64,000 nt of DNA from contig NZ_FTNM01000005.1 of assembly GCF_900156415.1 (NCBI RefSeq), positions 186,001-250,000 on the forward strand, given 5' to 3'. How positions within the stretch are numbered: position 1 is the first letter of the stretch; every line of letters starts with the position of its first letter. The notes under the pieces were generated by a model. It did no database searches and was not told the DNA's origin. It saw only the letters and a list, made by a program, of their open reading frames with translations. The stretch comes from Pontibacter lucknowensis. Lineage in GTDB: Bacteria > Bacteroidota > Bacteroidia > Cytophagales > Hymenobacteraceae. The translations under genes and the position numbers were made by a program. Of this stretch, positions 1 through 8,027 are shown one piece after another.

Positions 1-1420
1 GGTCATCATCCAGACCAGCATAACGAGCGCCGGCAATGGCCTCACTCTTCCGGATAAAGCCTTTTACATCACGGATCTCCTGCGTATCGAGCTGGTTCGG
101 CTGCTTGTTTTCAATAAAGCCGCGCATGTCTTCGTAAATGTTTTCCAGGTGATCCGTTTCCTGGCCGATGCTCTTGTTGAAGTCGATGGCAAACTCCATG
201 TAGCGCAGCACATCGTCGTCCCACACGGCGGTGTTACCAGAAGTCTGATAAGCCACGTGCACGTCGTGCCCCTGGTCTACCAATCGGATAAACGTACCGC
301 CCATGGAGATTACGTCATCATCCGGGTGTGGCGAGAAGATCACGACACGCTTGCGGGCAGGCTCGGCACGCTCCGGACGGCGCTTGTCGTCAGCGTTCGG
401 CTTACCACCCGGCCAGCCAGTGATGGTGCTTTGCAGCTTGTTGAAGATATCGATGTTGATCTCGTAAGCAGTTCCTTTCTCGGTGATCAACTGCGCCATG
501 CCGTGGTTATTGTAATCCTCCTCGGTCAGCTTCAGGATCGGCTTTTTCACTGTCTGTGACAGCCAGATTACCGCTTTTTTGATCAGGGCATCATCCCAAA
601 CGCAGTCTTTCACCAGCCATGGCGTGTTGAAGCGAGTCAGATCCGAAGCGGCGTCCATATCCAGCACAAACTCCACATTGTCAGACAGCTGCAGGTAGGT
701 AGCCGGCACGTCGCTTGACATCTCGCCTTCCACGGCTTTCTTGATGATCGGCGCTTTCTTTCCGCTCCAGGCCATCAGGATGATCTCGCGGGCTTTGAAG
801 ATGGTACCGATGCCCATGGTGATGGCTTTGCGCGGCACGTTCTCCTTGCCACCAAAGTCACGGGAAGCATCGCGACGGGTCAGGTCGTCGAGCGTCACCA
901 GGCGTGTACCTGAGTTTGGCGCAGAACCCGGCTCGTTGAAACCGATGTGACCTGTACGGCCTATACCCAACAGCTGCAGATCCAGTCCGCCTACGGCTTC
1001 GATCTTGCGCTCGTACTCCAGGCAGTAGTCATGGATTCTTTCCTGCGGCAGGGTGCCATCCGGTATGTGTACATTGTTTTTGTTGATGTCAATGTGGTCG
1101 AAGAGGTTCTCATTCATGAACGTCACATAGCTCTGCACCGCAGTCGGCTGCATCGGGTAGTACTCGTCCAGGTTGAAGGTGATCACATTGCGGAAACTCA
1201 AACCTTCTTCGCGGTGCAGGCGCACCAGTTCGGCGTATACCTTCACCGGCGTGGCACCAGTGGCCAGACCGAGCACAGCCTTCTCGTTGCGCCCCTGCTT
1301 GTATCGGATCAACTCCGCAATGCGCTGAGCCACTTTTACGGAAGCGACATATTCATCGGAGTAAACAGTAACCGGAAGCTTCTCAAATCGGGTTTCTTCC
1401 AGAAGATTTAATCGTGCCAT
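1..1420 (-). CDS. nagB: Glucosamine-6-phosphate deaminase fused to a PIG-L/LmbE-type deacetylase domain (3' end cut by window)
   Basis: NagB converts glucosamine-6-phosphate to fructose-6-phosphate and ammonia, the last step feeding amino sugars into glycolysis. The frame is open from the ATG at 1418-1420 to the window edge (473 codons seen). The NagB domain spans about residues 10-290, with LDEYY at 84-88 and LGIGRTGHIGFNEP at 151-164. A linker leads to a second domain starting near residue 358 with SPHPDDD (363-369), the zinc/catalytic signature of the PIG-L/LmbE N-acetylglucosaminyl deacetylase family. This two-domain form is, as I recall, common in Bacteroidota; the extra domain's role is unproven. 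No NagA is in the window, so deacetylation of GlcNAc-6-P by this domain is a possible but untested idea. It lies 41 bp downstream of the ROK regulator on the same strand. Confidence 0.93.
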   Translation of the reverse strand, partial: MARLNLLEETRFEKLPVTVYSDEYVASVKVAQRIAELIRYKQGRNEKAVLGLATGATPVKVYAELVRLHREEGLSFRNVITFNLDEYYPMQPTAVQSYVTFMNENLFDHIDINKNNVHIPDGTLPQERIHDYCLEYERKIEAVGGLDLQLLGIGRTGHIGFNEPGSAPNSGTRLVTLDDLTRRDASRDFGGKENVPRKAITMGIGTIFKAREIILMAWSGKKAPIIKKAVEGEMSSDVPATYLQLSDNVEFVLDMDAASDLTRFNTPWLVKDCVWDDALIKKAVIWLSQTVKKPILKLTEEDYNNHGMAQLITEKGTAYEINIDIFNKLQSTITGWPGGKPNADDKRRPERAEPARKRVVIFSPHPDDDVISMGGTFIRLVDQGHDVHVAYQTSGNTAVWDDDVLRYMEFAIDFNKSIGQETDHLENIYEDMRGFIENKQPNQLDTQEIRDVKGFIRKSEAIAGARYAGLDDD

Positions 1421-1461
1421 TTTATTTGTGCTATAATGTGATGTTGTGTTTCGTTGTTCTG

Positions 1462-2715
1462 TTATTTAGTTGATTCAATGCGGTGCTCAAAAATGCGCTC
1501 CATCACCGTGGCCACCGGCCCCAGTATACCTGCCTGTGCCCCCAATTTGGAGAGTGCAATTTCAGTGCGTTCGCGCAGCTGCGTCATGCAGTACGTGTTG
1601 ATCGATTGCTGTATCGGTGTGGTGAGGTACTGCCTCGCTTCGGCCATTTTGCCACCAATGATGATCAGTTCCGGGTTAAACAGCTGGATCAGCATGGCAA
1701 TGCCTTTGCCCAGGTTTCGGCCTGTTTCGGCCAATATGTTTATGGCGTATTGGTCCCCTTCGTGTGCAGCCTGTATGATGGCCTGTGGTTCAATTTTCCC
1801 CGGTTCGTGGTCAGACAGCGCTTTAAGCAAAGTATCCTGCCCCGCCTGAAGCCCTTCGCGGGCCATACGTGCCAGCGCACTTCCAGAGGCCACCGTTTCC
1901 AGGCAGCCTCGCTTGCCGCAATGGCACAGCACGCCGTTGTCGATAAAAGGAATGTGGCCGAACTCGCCCGCAAAACCGGAGGTGCCTACACGCAGCTTGC
2001 CGTCCATGATGATGCCCAGACCGATACCCCAGTCCAGTGTGAGCACCAGTACGTCGCGTTTGCTCTGCGCAGCCCCAAATCGGTACTCCGCCAAAGTGAT
2101 GCTTTTTACGTCGTTTTGGATGTAAACCGGCTTGCTGAACTTGAGGGCCAGCAGATCCTGCAACGGCGTTTTGTTCTGCCCCGTGAGCAAATAGGTATAG
2201 CTGTCACCTTCACGTGACGACACAAGTCCCGGCATGCTCAAGCCTATGCCCATCAGTTTATCTGTGTCTATACCTGCCGAAAGCACCAGGCTGTTGGCAT
2301 GCTGGTACAACTCCTCAATAGCACTGATATCTTTTGAGAGATTTAGTGGAAAGGTATGGATACCGGTGATGTTGTTATTATTCCCATCGAAAATGGCCAT
2401 GCGGGTGCTGAACTTTTCCATTTCAATGCTCAGCACGAAAAGAGAATTATTGCGCAGTCCATACAGCTCCGGCTTTCGCCCTCCTACTGATTCGCCACGC
2501 CCCTGCTTCTCCACCAGCCCTTCAGCCATCAATTCGTTTAGCAAAGCCATGGAAGTCGGTGAGCTGATATTGAAGCGGTTACAGATATCAGCGTTAGAGC
2601 GAGCGCCCTTTACATACAAGTGCCGCACGATCTTGATCTTCTGCAGATGCTTTTTCCGTTCCACGTGGTTCAGCTTCTCCAGATATCCTTCTTCCAGTGC
2701 CAGGAATGCGCTCAT
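1462..2715 (-). CDS. ROK-family transcriptional regulator (NagC/Mlc-like)
   Basis: 417 aa. A winged helix-turn-helix occupies about residues 25-75, followed by a ROK domain. The ROK zinc motif is clear: H254 in EFGHIPF, then C264, C266 and C271 in CHCGKRGC. The Asp that is catalytic in ROK kinases is kept (D202 in QNDVKS). However, the N-terminal DxGGT phosphate-binding loop is replaced by EMEKFS around residue 98, so kinase activity is unlikely and a sugar-sensing repressor role fits. It is followed after 41 bp by nagB and probably controls it in response to an amino sugar or its phosphate. The ligand and operator cannot be read from sequence. Confidence 0.9.
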   Translation of the reverse strand: MSAFLALEEGYLEKLNHVERKKHLQKIKIVRHLYVKGARSNADICNRFNISSPTSMALLNELMAEGLVEKQGRGESVGGRKPELYGLRNNSLFVLSIEMEKFSTRMAIFDGNNNNITGIHTFPLNLSKDISAIEELYQHANSLVLSAGIDTDKLMGIGLSMPGLVSSREGDSYTYLLTGQNKTPLQDLLALKFSKPVYIQNDVKSITLAEYRFGAAQSKRDVLVLTLDWGIGLGIIMDGKLRVGTSGFAGEFGHIPFIDNGVLCHCGKRGCLETVASGSALARMAREGLQAGQDTLLKALSDHEPGKIEPQAIIQAAHEGDQYAINILAETGRNLGKGIAMLIQLFNPELIIIGGKMAEARQYLTTPIQQSINTYCMTQLRERTEIALSKLGAQAGILGPVATVMERIFEHRIESTK

Positions 2716-2852
2716 GCTATCAGTTTTGGTGTTATAATATAAAGTACGAGGATTAAGAGATTATATCCAAAAACTTTTATTAAATTTTTATTAAAGTATA
2801 AGCCAATCAAATAAAAAATAATTTAACAGCATACATTCATATTAATTTTTAT

Positions 2853-2860
2853 CAAAACTA
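2853..2860 (-). promoter_or_regulatory. Possible Bacteroidota -7 promoter element for the ROK-nagB genes
   Basis: The minus strand reads TAGTTTTG, matching the TAnnTTTG consensus of the Bacteroidota housekeeping sigma factor, in AT-rich DNA. No clear -33 TTTG partner is visible, and the leader would be about 135 nt. Confidence 0.3.
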
Positions 2861-2976
2861 GATCTATTGCTAAGGGTTAAAACATCTCTTACCTATGTTG
2901 AATCCATATCCTGAGACTGTCCTCCCCCATCCGCATACAGGAGCCTCACAACACTGTGAAACCTCTCAGCAGCCAC

Positions 2977-3007
2977 AAAAAAGGCAGTAGCTCTCGCTAC
3001 TGCCTTT
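2977..3007 (-). terminator. Rho-independent terminator of the NlpC/P60 gene
   Basis: GGCAGTAG (2983-2990) pairs perfectly with CTACTGCC (2997-3004) around a 6-nt loop, extended by A-T pairs. On the minus strand the stem is followed by a T-run, about 20 bp after the stop of the NlpC/P60 gene. Confidence 0.85.
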
Positions 3008-3028
3008 CCACTAACCTCTTGCTATACC

Positions 3029-4237
3029 TTATTCATACAGCGGCTTCTGACGCAAATCTACCAGCGTTGCTTCCGGGGATATACGCTTGGCACGCAGGAA
3101 GCGGGCCAGTTCGGAAGCATCATGGTTTTCAGCTGACGGATTCATGCTGTTGATACGTACACGTCCGGCGGAGTGAATGAATTCCTGATTCCCACCAATC
3201 CACATACCTACGTGCACCACACGCTCCGGCTTACCATCTTTGGCAGGTACGCCAAAAAACAACAGGTCACCCGGACGCAATTCGTCCCAACCCTTGTCAG
3301 TAGGCACCAACTCTCCAATGTGAATTTGCTGCGAAGCATCACGGGGCAATACCAGGCCGTTCATAAAGAAGATGGTTTTGGTAAAGCCGCTGCAGTCCAT
3401 CCCTTTCACGGAAGTGCCGCCCCAAAGGTATGGCATACCCAACATTTCTTTGCTGGAAGCCACCAGGTTCTCCTCAGTCGGTTTACGGGTGGCTACCCAC
3501 TCCTTGAAGTCCATGGCTTCGGCAGCAGACACAAATCCGGTTCGGCCATCCGGGAAAGCCACTTCATAGAAATCTTTCGTTTTGTTCTTCAACACCATCA
3601 CGTCGCCATACACCATATCCGATACAATCGTAGCGTTCTTGTCTCCCGTGGCGTGCGCAAAACCATAGGTTTTGGTGTAAATCAGCTTTTTGCCCTGTTG
3701 CCACTTGTTAAAGGCGGTCTGATCCATCAGGGCTACGCCACCGTAATCTACCCAGGCCAGGTACTGGTCAGGCGTCTGCACCAGGTACCAGCCGTTTTGC
3801 TTTTTCCATACCTTGAGCGGCGTGCCCATTGTTGCCTGTGTGGCTAGTTCGGCTGAGTGCTTTGGCTGTGAGCGCAGGTTGGCAACCGAGATCGTTACGA
3901 TAGCTTGGTGCTTACCTTCCAGTTCTGCTTCCGGCAGCACCTGTATACTGTCTACGAACGACACATTGGCCGCCTGCAGACGCTTGAGCAGATCCGCTTT
4001 GGCTTCCGGCATGTTGGTTTCGCCACGTAGCACCTTGCCATTAGGCTCCACATCAAACAGCGCCACACGTTTATCAGGGGCGAACTGCTGACGCACTGCA
4101 TCAATGTGCACCTTTGCAGGAGAAGCAGCGGTAGCAGCGCTTGTGGTAGTTGCAGTTTCAGATGTCGTGGTTTGTGTGCCCGCACAAGCCGAAAGCACCA
4201 GTGGGAGCAACAACGCAAAAAGACTCTTTCTAATCAT
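3029..4237 (-). CDS. SH3b/NlpC-P60 lipoprotein, gamma-D-glutamyl-diamino acid endopeptidase-like (YkfC type)
   Basis: 402 aa from the ATG at 4235-4237. A longer frame adds 16 residues that carry no signal, so this start is chosen because a lipoprotein signal follows at once (LLLPLVLSAC, lipid Cys18). Two bacterial SH3-like segments lie at about residues 110-240. A papain-like NlpC/P60 domain follows, with catalytic Cys282 in GMDCSG and His332 in VVHVG. Enzymes of this build cut L-Ala-D-Glu dipeptides off murein peptides. The dipeptide epimerase nearby (6744-7763) would act on that product, which supports a murein-peptide recycling role. Exact peptide specificity is inferred. Confidence 0.88.
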   Translation of the reverse strand: MIRKSLFALLLPLVLSACAGTQTTTSETATTTSAATAASPAKVHIDAVRQQFAPDKRVALFDVEPNGKVLRGETNMPEAKADLLKRLQAANVSFVDSIQVLPEAELEGKHQAIVTISVANLRSQPKHSAELATQATMGTPLKVWKKQNGWYLVQTPDQYLAWVDYGGVALMDQTAFNKWQQGKKLIYTKTYGFAHATGDKNATIVSDMVYGDVMVLKNKTKDFYEVAFPDGRTGFVSAAEAMDFKEWVATRKPTEENLVASSKEMLGMPYLWGGTSVKGMDCSGFTKTIFFMNGLVLPRDASQQIHIGELVPTDKGWDELRPGDLLFFGVPAKDGKPERVVHVGMWIGGNQEFIHSAGRVRINSMNPSAENHDASELARFLRAKRISPEATLVDLRQKPLYE

Positions 4238-4320
4238 AGTATAGGTTTTAAAATGTGGGCAGGCGCCAGGGCCTGACAACAGCATTACATACTGAACATT
4301 AATACATTAACAATAATTCG

Positions 4321-5580
4321 CTACTCCGCCACGAGCTGCATGAGTATACCGGAGATATAAGCCCCATAGGTACCCACGGCATAACCCAATATAGAAAGCA
4401 GTACTCCAACAGGAGCCAGCGCCGGATGGAAGGCCGCCGCCACAATAGGAGCCGAAGCCGCACCTCCTACATTCGCCTGACTACCTACAGCCAGGAAGAA
4501 GAACGGCGCCTTTATCAGCTTACCCACAATGAACAGCAGCAACATGTGCATCGAGATCCAGATAATGCCCACCAGGAAAAGTCCCGGCTGACTCACGATG
4601 GCCGTCACATCCATCTGCATACCGATAGTCGCCACCAGAATGTAAAGGAATATACTGGCAACACGCGAAGCACCCGCCCCTTCCAGGTTACGGGCTTTAG
4701 TAGTAGACAAAAGCATCCCGAACGTAGTGGCCAGCACCACAAGCCAGAAGAAGCCGGATGTCAAGCTGAAACGAGCCAACTCTGGTGCATTCGCCTCAAT
4801 CCAGGGAGCGATAATATCCGCAAAGAAGTGCGCGAGCCCCGTCAGACCAAATCCTATACCTGCTATCAGCATCAGATCAGGCATGGAAGGCACCCGCATG
4901 ATACTCTTGCGGTATTGCTCAATCTTATTCTTCAGGTTAGTTACAGCCGAACTGTCGGCCTTAAAGAAAGCGTCTATCTTTTCTGATCTTCCTGATCCGT
5001 ACAACAATACTGCCATCCAGATGTTCGCCACGATCACATCCACGGCAATCACGGCAGAGAACAGGTTCGGGCTAGGCTGGAAGATTTCGTACATCGCCAA
5101 TTGGTTGGCACCACCGCCAATCCAGCTGCCTGCAATGGTCGTCAGTCCGCGCCACACAGCGTCAGGCCCCGCTCCTCCCACCACATCGGGTGCAAAAGTG
5201 GAGACAATCAGAATCGCCAATGGACCACCGATCACAATGCCGACGGTACCGGTAATGAACATGAGTCCCGCTTTGTGGCGCAGCTTCCATATCTCTTTCA
5301 GGTCGAGGCTGATGGTAAAGAGCACCAAACTCGCTGGCAACAAGTAGCGCGACGCCATCCCGTACAGGGCTGAGGTTTCTCCGGAGATGATGTTCAGGGA
5401 GTTCAGCAAACTCGGAATAAGGTAACACAGCAAGAGTGAGGGCACCACCGAGTAGAATTTCTTAAAGACAGTGCGTTCGCTGGATGATGTCTTAAATATG
5501 ATCGCTAATATGACGACGAGAATGCCCAGCACAACGGCATCGTTGGTGATCAGAGGTGCTGCGGCGTTAGTTTCTTCCAT
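4321..5580 (-). CDS. DUF819-family integral membrane protein
   Basis: 419 aa with about ten hydrophobic segments and Gly/Ala-rich stretches such as GSWIGGGANQ and GSQANVGGAASAP, typical of DUF819 (B. subtilis YjcL family). Function is not established for the family. Its position between the endopeptidase and the epimerase/PLP-enzyme pair, all on one strand, suggests it moves a murein-derived peptide or amino acid. That is context only. No truncation is seen. Confidence 0.85.
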   Translation of the reverse strand: MEETNAAAPLITNDAVVLGILVVILAIIFKTSSSERTVFKKFYSVVPSLLLCYLIPSLLNSLNIISGETSALYGMASRYLLPASLVLFTISLDLKEIWKLRHKAGLMFITGTVGIVIGGPLAILIVSTFAPDVVGGAGPDAVWRGLTTIAGSWIGGGANQLAMYEIFQPSPNLFSAVIAVDVIVANIWMAVLLYGSGRSEKIDAFFKADSSAVTNLKNKIEQYRKSIMRVPSMPDLMLIAGIGFGLTGLAHFFADIIAPWIEANAPELARFSLTSGFFWLVVLATTFGMLLSTTKARNLEGAGASRVASIFLYILVATIGMQMDVTAIVSQPGLFLVGIIWISMHMLLLFIVGKLIKAPFFFLAVGSQANVGGAASAPIVAAAFHPALAPVGVLLSILGYAVGTYGAYISGILMQLVAE

Positions 5581-5676
5581 GAAGTGGTGTAGTAGTCGTA
5601 AATAAATTTCTTTTTGTTAAAGTAGCTGCTCTTACTGGTTCTAAACATAGCACATGGCCCTGCTAACCAAGCAACA

Positions 5677-6744
5677 TCATACCTGAGCAAACTGATTAAT
5701 CAACCCCGTTAATCGTTGTATATCCTCCTCCCGATGCGCGCTGCTCAGGATCACCCGCGTGATCGGATCATCAGCTGGTGTCGGATACCGGAAGCTGGAG
5801 ATGATCACCCCCTGCTCCTGCAGGTATGGCGCCATGCGATGGTCATGCACCCCGAATACCGGGTATCTTTCAAAGTAACTGAATTGATCCGGTCGCTCCA
5901 AATGCTGCAGGAAAAGGACAATGTTTGAAAACAGCTTCTGCCGCGCTTCCTTAAACAAGGACTCGCATCGCAAAAAGGCATACAGGTAGGCAGGTATAGC
6001 CGGAGATGCGCCACCGAAATAATGGCTGTGCCGCAGCTTATCCACCAGCTCTTTATCCCCCAGCACCACTCCGGCAGGTATACCCAAGGCCTTCCCCATC
6101 GAACTCGCCACCACCAGTTGCACATTAGCCTGCAGACGGGCTTTCAGCTGCGCGAACACACCGGCTCCGTCCTCCCCCGTCACTCCAAATCCATGCGAAT
6201 CGTCCACGATCAGCGTGATCTGCTTGTCTGTGGGCAAAGCACTTAGCCAGCTGAAACCGTGGTTGCGGGCTTTGAGCGAATCGAGGGAGTTGCAGACCAG
6301 GATAATGTGCTCGTACTTTGACTCCCTCACTTGCTCCAGCATAGGGCCTACCCAAGCATCGTAATCGCCCGTGACTTCGTCGGAAGTGCTGCGCCAGAGG
6401 GCCGGGTGCGTGTTGGGGGCGTAAATGAAGTGTCCGCTTCCCTGCAAAGTCTGCACCAGCGCCTGCCCGGCAAGATAGCCCGACGACATCGTGAAAGCAG
6501 CTTCGGCTCCGGTATACCTGGCCAGATACTCCTCCGCCTCCTCAAAAACCCGCAACTGTAGATTCGAGTTGCGAGAGCTGGAGTAGTTGGTACCGTAGCG
6601 GGCCATCCCTTCCAGCACGCAGTTCCTGAATTGCTCGTTCACAGGTATACCAAGGTAGGAGGTCCCGCTGAAAAACAGGAACTCCTCTCCGTCTACCACC
6701 AGGGTGCGGCCCGGCAGTTGGTTTGTGTATACCTTGTTGGCCAT
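5677..6744 (-). CDS. Alpha-oxoamine-synthase-like PLP enzyme (8-amino-7-oxononanoate synthase/KBL family)
   Basis: 355 aa, fold-type I PLP enzyme. The family signature DDSHGFGVTG is at 181-190 (Asp and His contacting PLP). The Schiff-base lysine is K218 in SSMGKALG, and a stacking His lies at 113 in NTHPALW. It is somewhat shorter than biotin-pathway AONS proteins (about 380-400 aa), and no other biotin gene is near. Its ATG overlaps the epimerase stop by one base (TAATG at 6742-6746 on the minus strand), so the two are translationally coupled. Relatives condense an amino acid with an acyl-CoA. L-Ala or L-Glu freed from murein dipeptide would be a logical amino donor here, but the product is unknown. 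Confidence 0.8.
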   Translation of the reverse strand: MANKVYTNQLPGRTLVVDGEEFLFFSGTSYLGIPVNEQFRNCVLEGMARYGTNYSSSRNSNLQLRVFEEAEEYLARYTGAEAAFTMSSGYLAGQALVQTLQGSGHFIYAPNTHPALWRSTSDEVTGDYDAWVGPMLEQVRESKYEHIILVCNSLDSLKARNHGFSWLSALPTDKQITLIVDDSHGFGVTGEDGAGVFAQLKARLQANVQLVVASSMGKALGIPAGVVLGDKELVDKLRHSHYFGGASPAIPAYLYAFLRCESLFKEARQKLFSNIVLFLQHLERPDQFSYFERYPVFGVHDHRMAPYLQEQGVIISSFRYPTPADDPITRVILSSAHREEDIQRLTGLINQFAQV

Positions 6745-7763
6745 TATGCTATAAGAGCGGCGCCGGTACCGTTCACATTTTCGCTATAACTTACCTTGCC
6801 TTGCTCGATGGTCACGCCAGTGGCGATGTCTTTGCTCAGCAACAGGGCGCCGTCCATGTCCACGTAATCGAGCATCGGCAACAACTGCGCAATGGCCGAT
6901 ATACCCACGCTGGACTCAGTCATGCAGCCCACCATCACTTTCATACCCAGGCTCTTGGCCTCGGCAATCATACGACGGGCAGGCGTCAGTCCACCGCATT
7001 TCACCAGCTTGATGTTCACGCCATGGAACAGGCCGTGGCACTTGGATACGTCAGACTCAGTAATGCAGCTTTCGTCGGCGATCAGGGGCAGTTCGGAGCG
7101 CTCGTATACCTGCTTCATGCCTTCCAGATCATCGGCCTTCATGGGCTGTTCGATGAACTGCACGCCTAGTTCCTTCAGCTGCTTTGAGTTCTCAATGGTT
7201 TCTTCCATACCCCAGGCGCAGTTGGCGTCCACACGGAAAATGGCGTCGGTGTGCTTGCGCAGTTCCTTGATGATGGCCACGTCTTCTTTCGTACCCAGCT
7301 TGATCTTGTAAAGCGGCCACGGCATTTCCTGCAGCTTCTTCACCATATTCTCCACTGTATCGATACCGATGGTGTAGTTGGTGAGCGGCATGTTCTTCGC
7401 CTCCAAGCCCCAGATCTTGTAGAGCGGCTGGCCCTTCATTTTGCCGAACAGGTCATTGGCAGCCAGGTCCAGTGCGCAGAGAGCAAAGGGATTGTCGGTC
7501 AGGTGTGGCTGCATTTGTGCCCAGAACTCCTCCGGCGAAGTCAGCTCCGTAGATTCGATTTGCTCGCGGATATTCTCCAGCGCTGCGGTCATGCTCTCGA
7601 TGGTGAAGCCGTAGTACGGGTTGCTGGTCGCCTCGCCATAGCCTTTGTGCTCCCCGTGCTGCAGCTCCACGATCATGGTCGGCTGCACATCGCGTGAGTC
7701 GTAGGAAATGGTGAAGGTATGCCGTAGCGGCAGGTCAAAAGAGCGTATCGTTAGTTTCAACAT
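6744..7763 (-). CDS. L-Ala-D/L-Glu dipeptide epimerase (enolase superfamily)
   Basis: 339 aa. All muconate-lactonizing subgroup landmarks are present: KIK at 153-155, metal ligands D179 (RVDAN), E205 (EQP) and D230 (ADES), and the second catalytic Lys in KCGG at 255-258. Near the C-terminus DMDG matches the DxD that Ala-Glu epimerases use to hold the dipeptide amino group. The enzyme turns L-Ala-D-Glu from murein into L-Ala-L-Glu, which ordinary peptidases can cut. It is coupled to the PLP enzyme by a TAATG overlap and lies near the NlpC/P60 gene that would supply its substrate. Confidence 0.92.
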   Translation of the reverse strand: MLKLTIRSFDLPLRHTFTISYDSRDVQPTMIVELQHGEHKGYGEATSNPYYGFTIESMTAALENIREQIESTELTSPEEFWAQMQPHLTDNPFALCALDLAANDLFGKMKGQPLYKIWGLEAKNMPLTNYTIGIDTVENMVKKLQEMPWPLYKIKLGTKEDVAIIKELRKHTDAIFRVDANCAWGMEETIENSKQLKELGVQFIEQPMKADDLEGMKQVYERSELPLIADESCITESDVSKCHGLFHGVNIKLVKCGGLTPARRMIAEAKSLGMKVMVGCMTESSVGISAIAQLLPMLDYVDMDGALLLSKDIATGVTIEQGKVSYSENVNGTGAALIA

Positions 7764-7837
7764 AGTATTGGTTTGTTTGTAAGGTACAGGTTGTTAATTG
7801 TTGGTTGTTGTTTTTGTTAAAAAAGTCTCAATTGCCT

Positions 7838-8008
7838 TCGCTCGCGTCCCGCGAGTGTGAGCTATCAGGTGGACTATGCCGCTTTAATTTCTACGCATGG
7901 CGCGAGCGTCCTCGCTCGTGACGACTATTGCGGGGCCTCTGGCCCCATTTTATTCAAAGCGGCCAGAGGCCCCTCTATAATAAACACGAGCGAGGACGCT
8001 CGCGCTAT
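7838..8008. repeat. Nested palindromic intergenic element
   Basis: Outer 20-bp arms at 7901-7920 and 7985-8004 are perfect reverse complements. Inside them 13-bp arms at 7932-7944 and 7961-7973 (GGGGCCTCTGGCC) are also perfect. Each outer arm is itself near-palindromic (GCGAG-CTCGC). A separate hairpin CTCGCG/CGCGAG lies at 7841-7855. It sits just after the PBP4 stop and could also end transcription. A related short piece occurs at 51119-51142. Confidence 0.85.
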
Positions 8009-8027
8009 AAAGGACTTCCTATTTATA

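Larger units (their letters stand above)
2716..3028. other. Intergenic region upstream of the ROK gene
   Basis: 313 bp without a gene. The part next to the ROK start (2740-2880) is very AT-rich and holds a possible -7 element. The far end holds the terminator of the NlpC/P60 gene. Nothing else is recognised. Confidence 0.7.

Noticed and set aside
149-1849. Several plus-strand open frames of 69-154 codons over the first 1.8 kb
   Set aside because: They are antisense shadows of the nagB fusion and ROK genes, whose minus-strand translations show clear family motifs.
1462-2715. ROK protein as the missing MurNAc/GlcNAc kinase
   Set aside because: The phosphate-binding DxGGT loop is lost and a winged helix is present, which fits a regulator.
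5677-6744. PLP enzyme as biotin-pathway BioF
   Set aside because: Shorter than usual, no biotin neighbours, and coupled to the dipeptide epimerase; the family call is kept but not the pathway.
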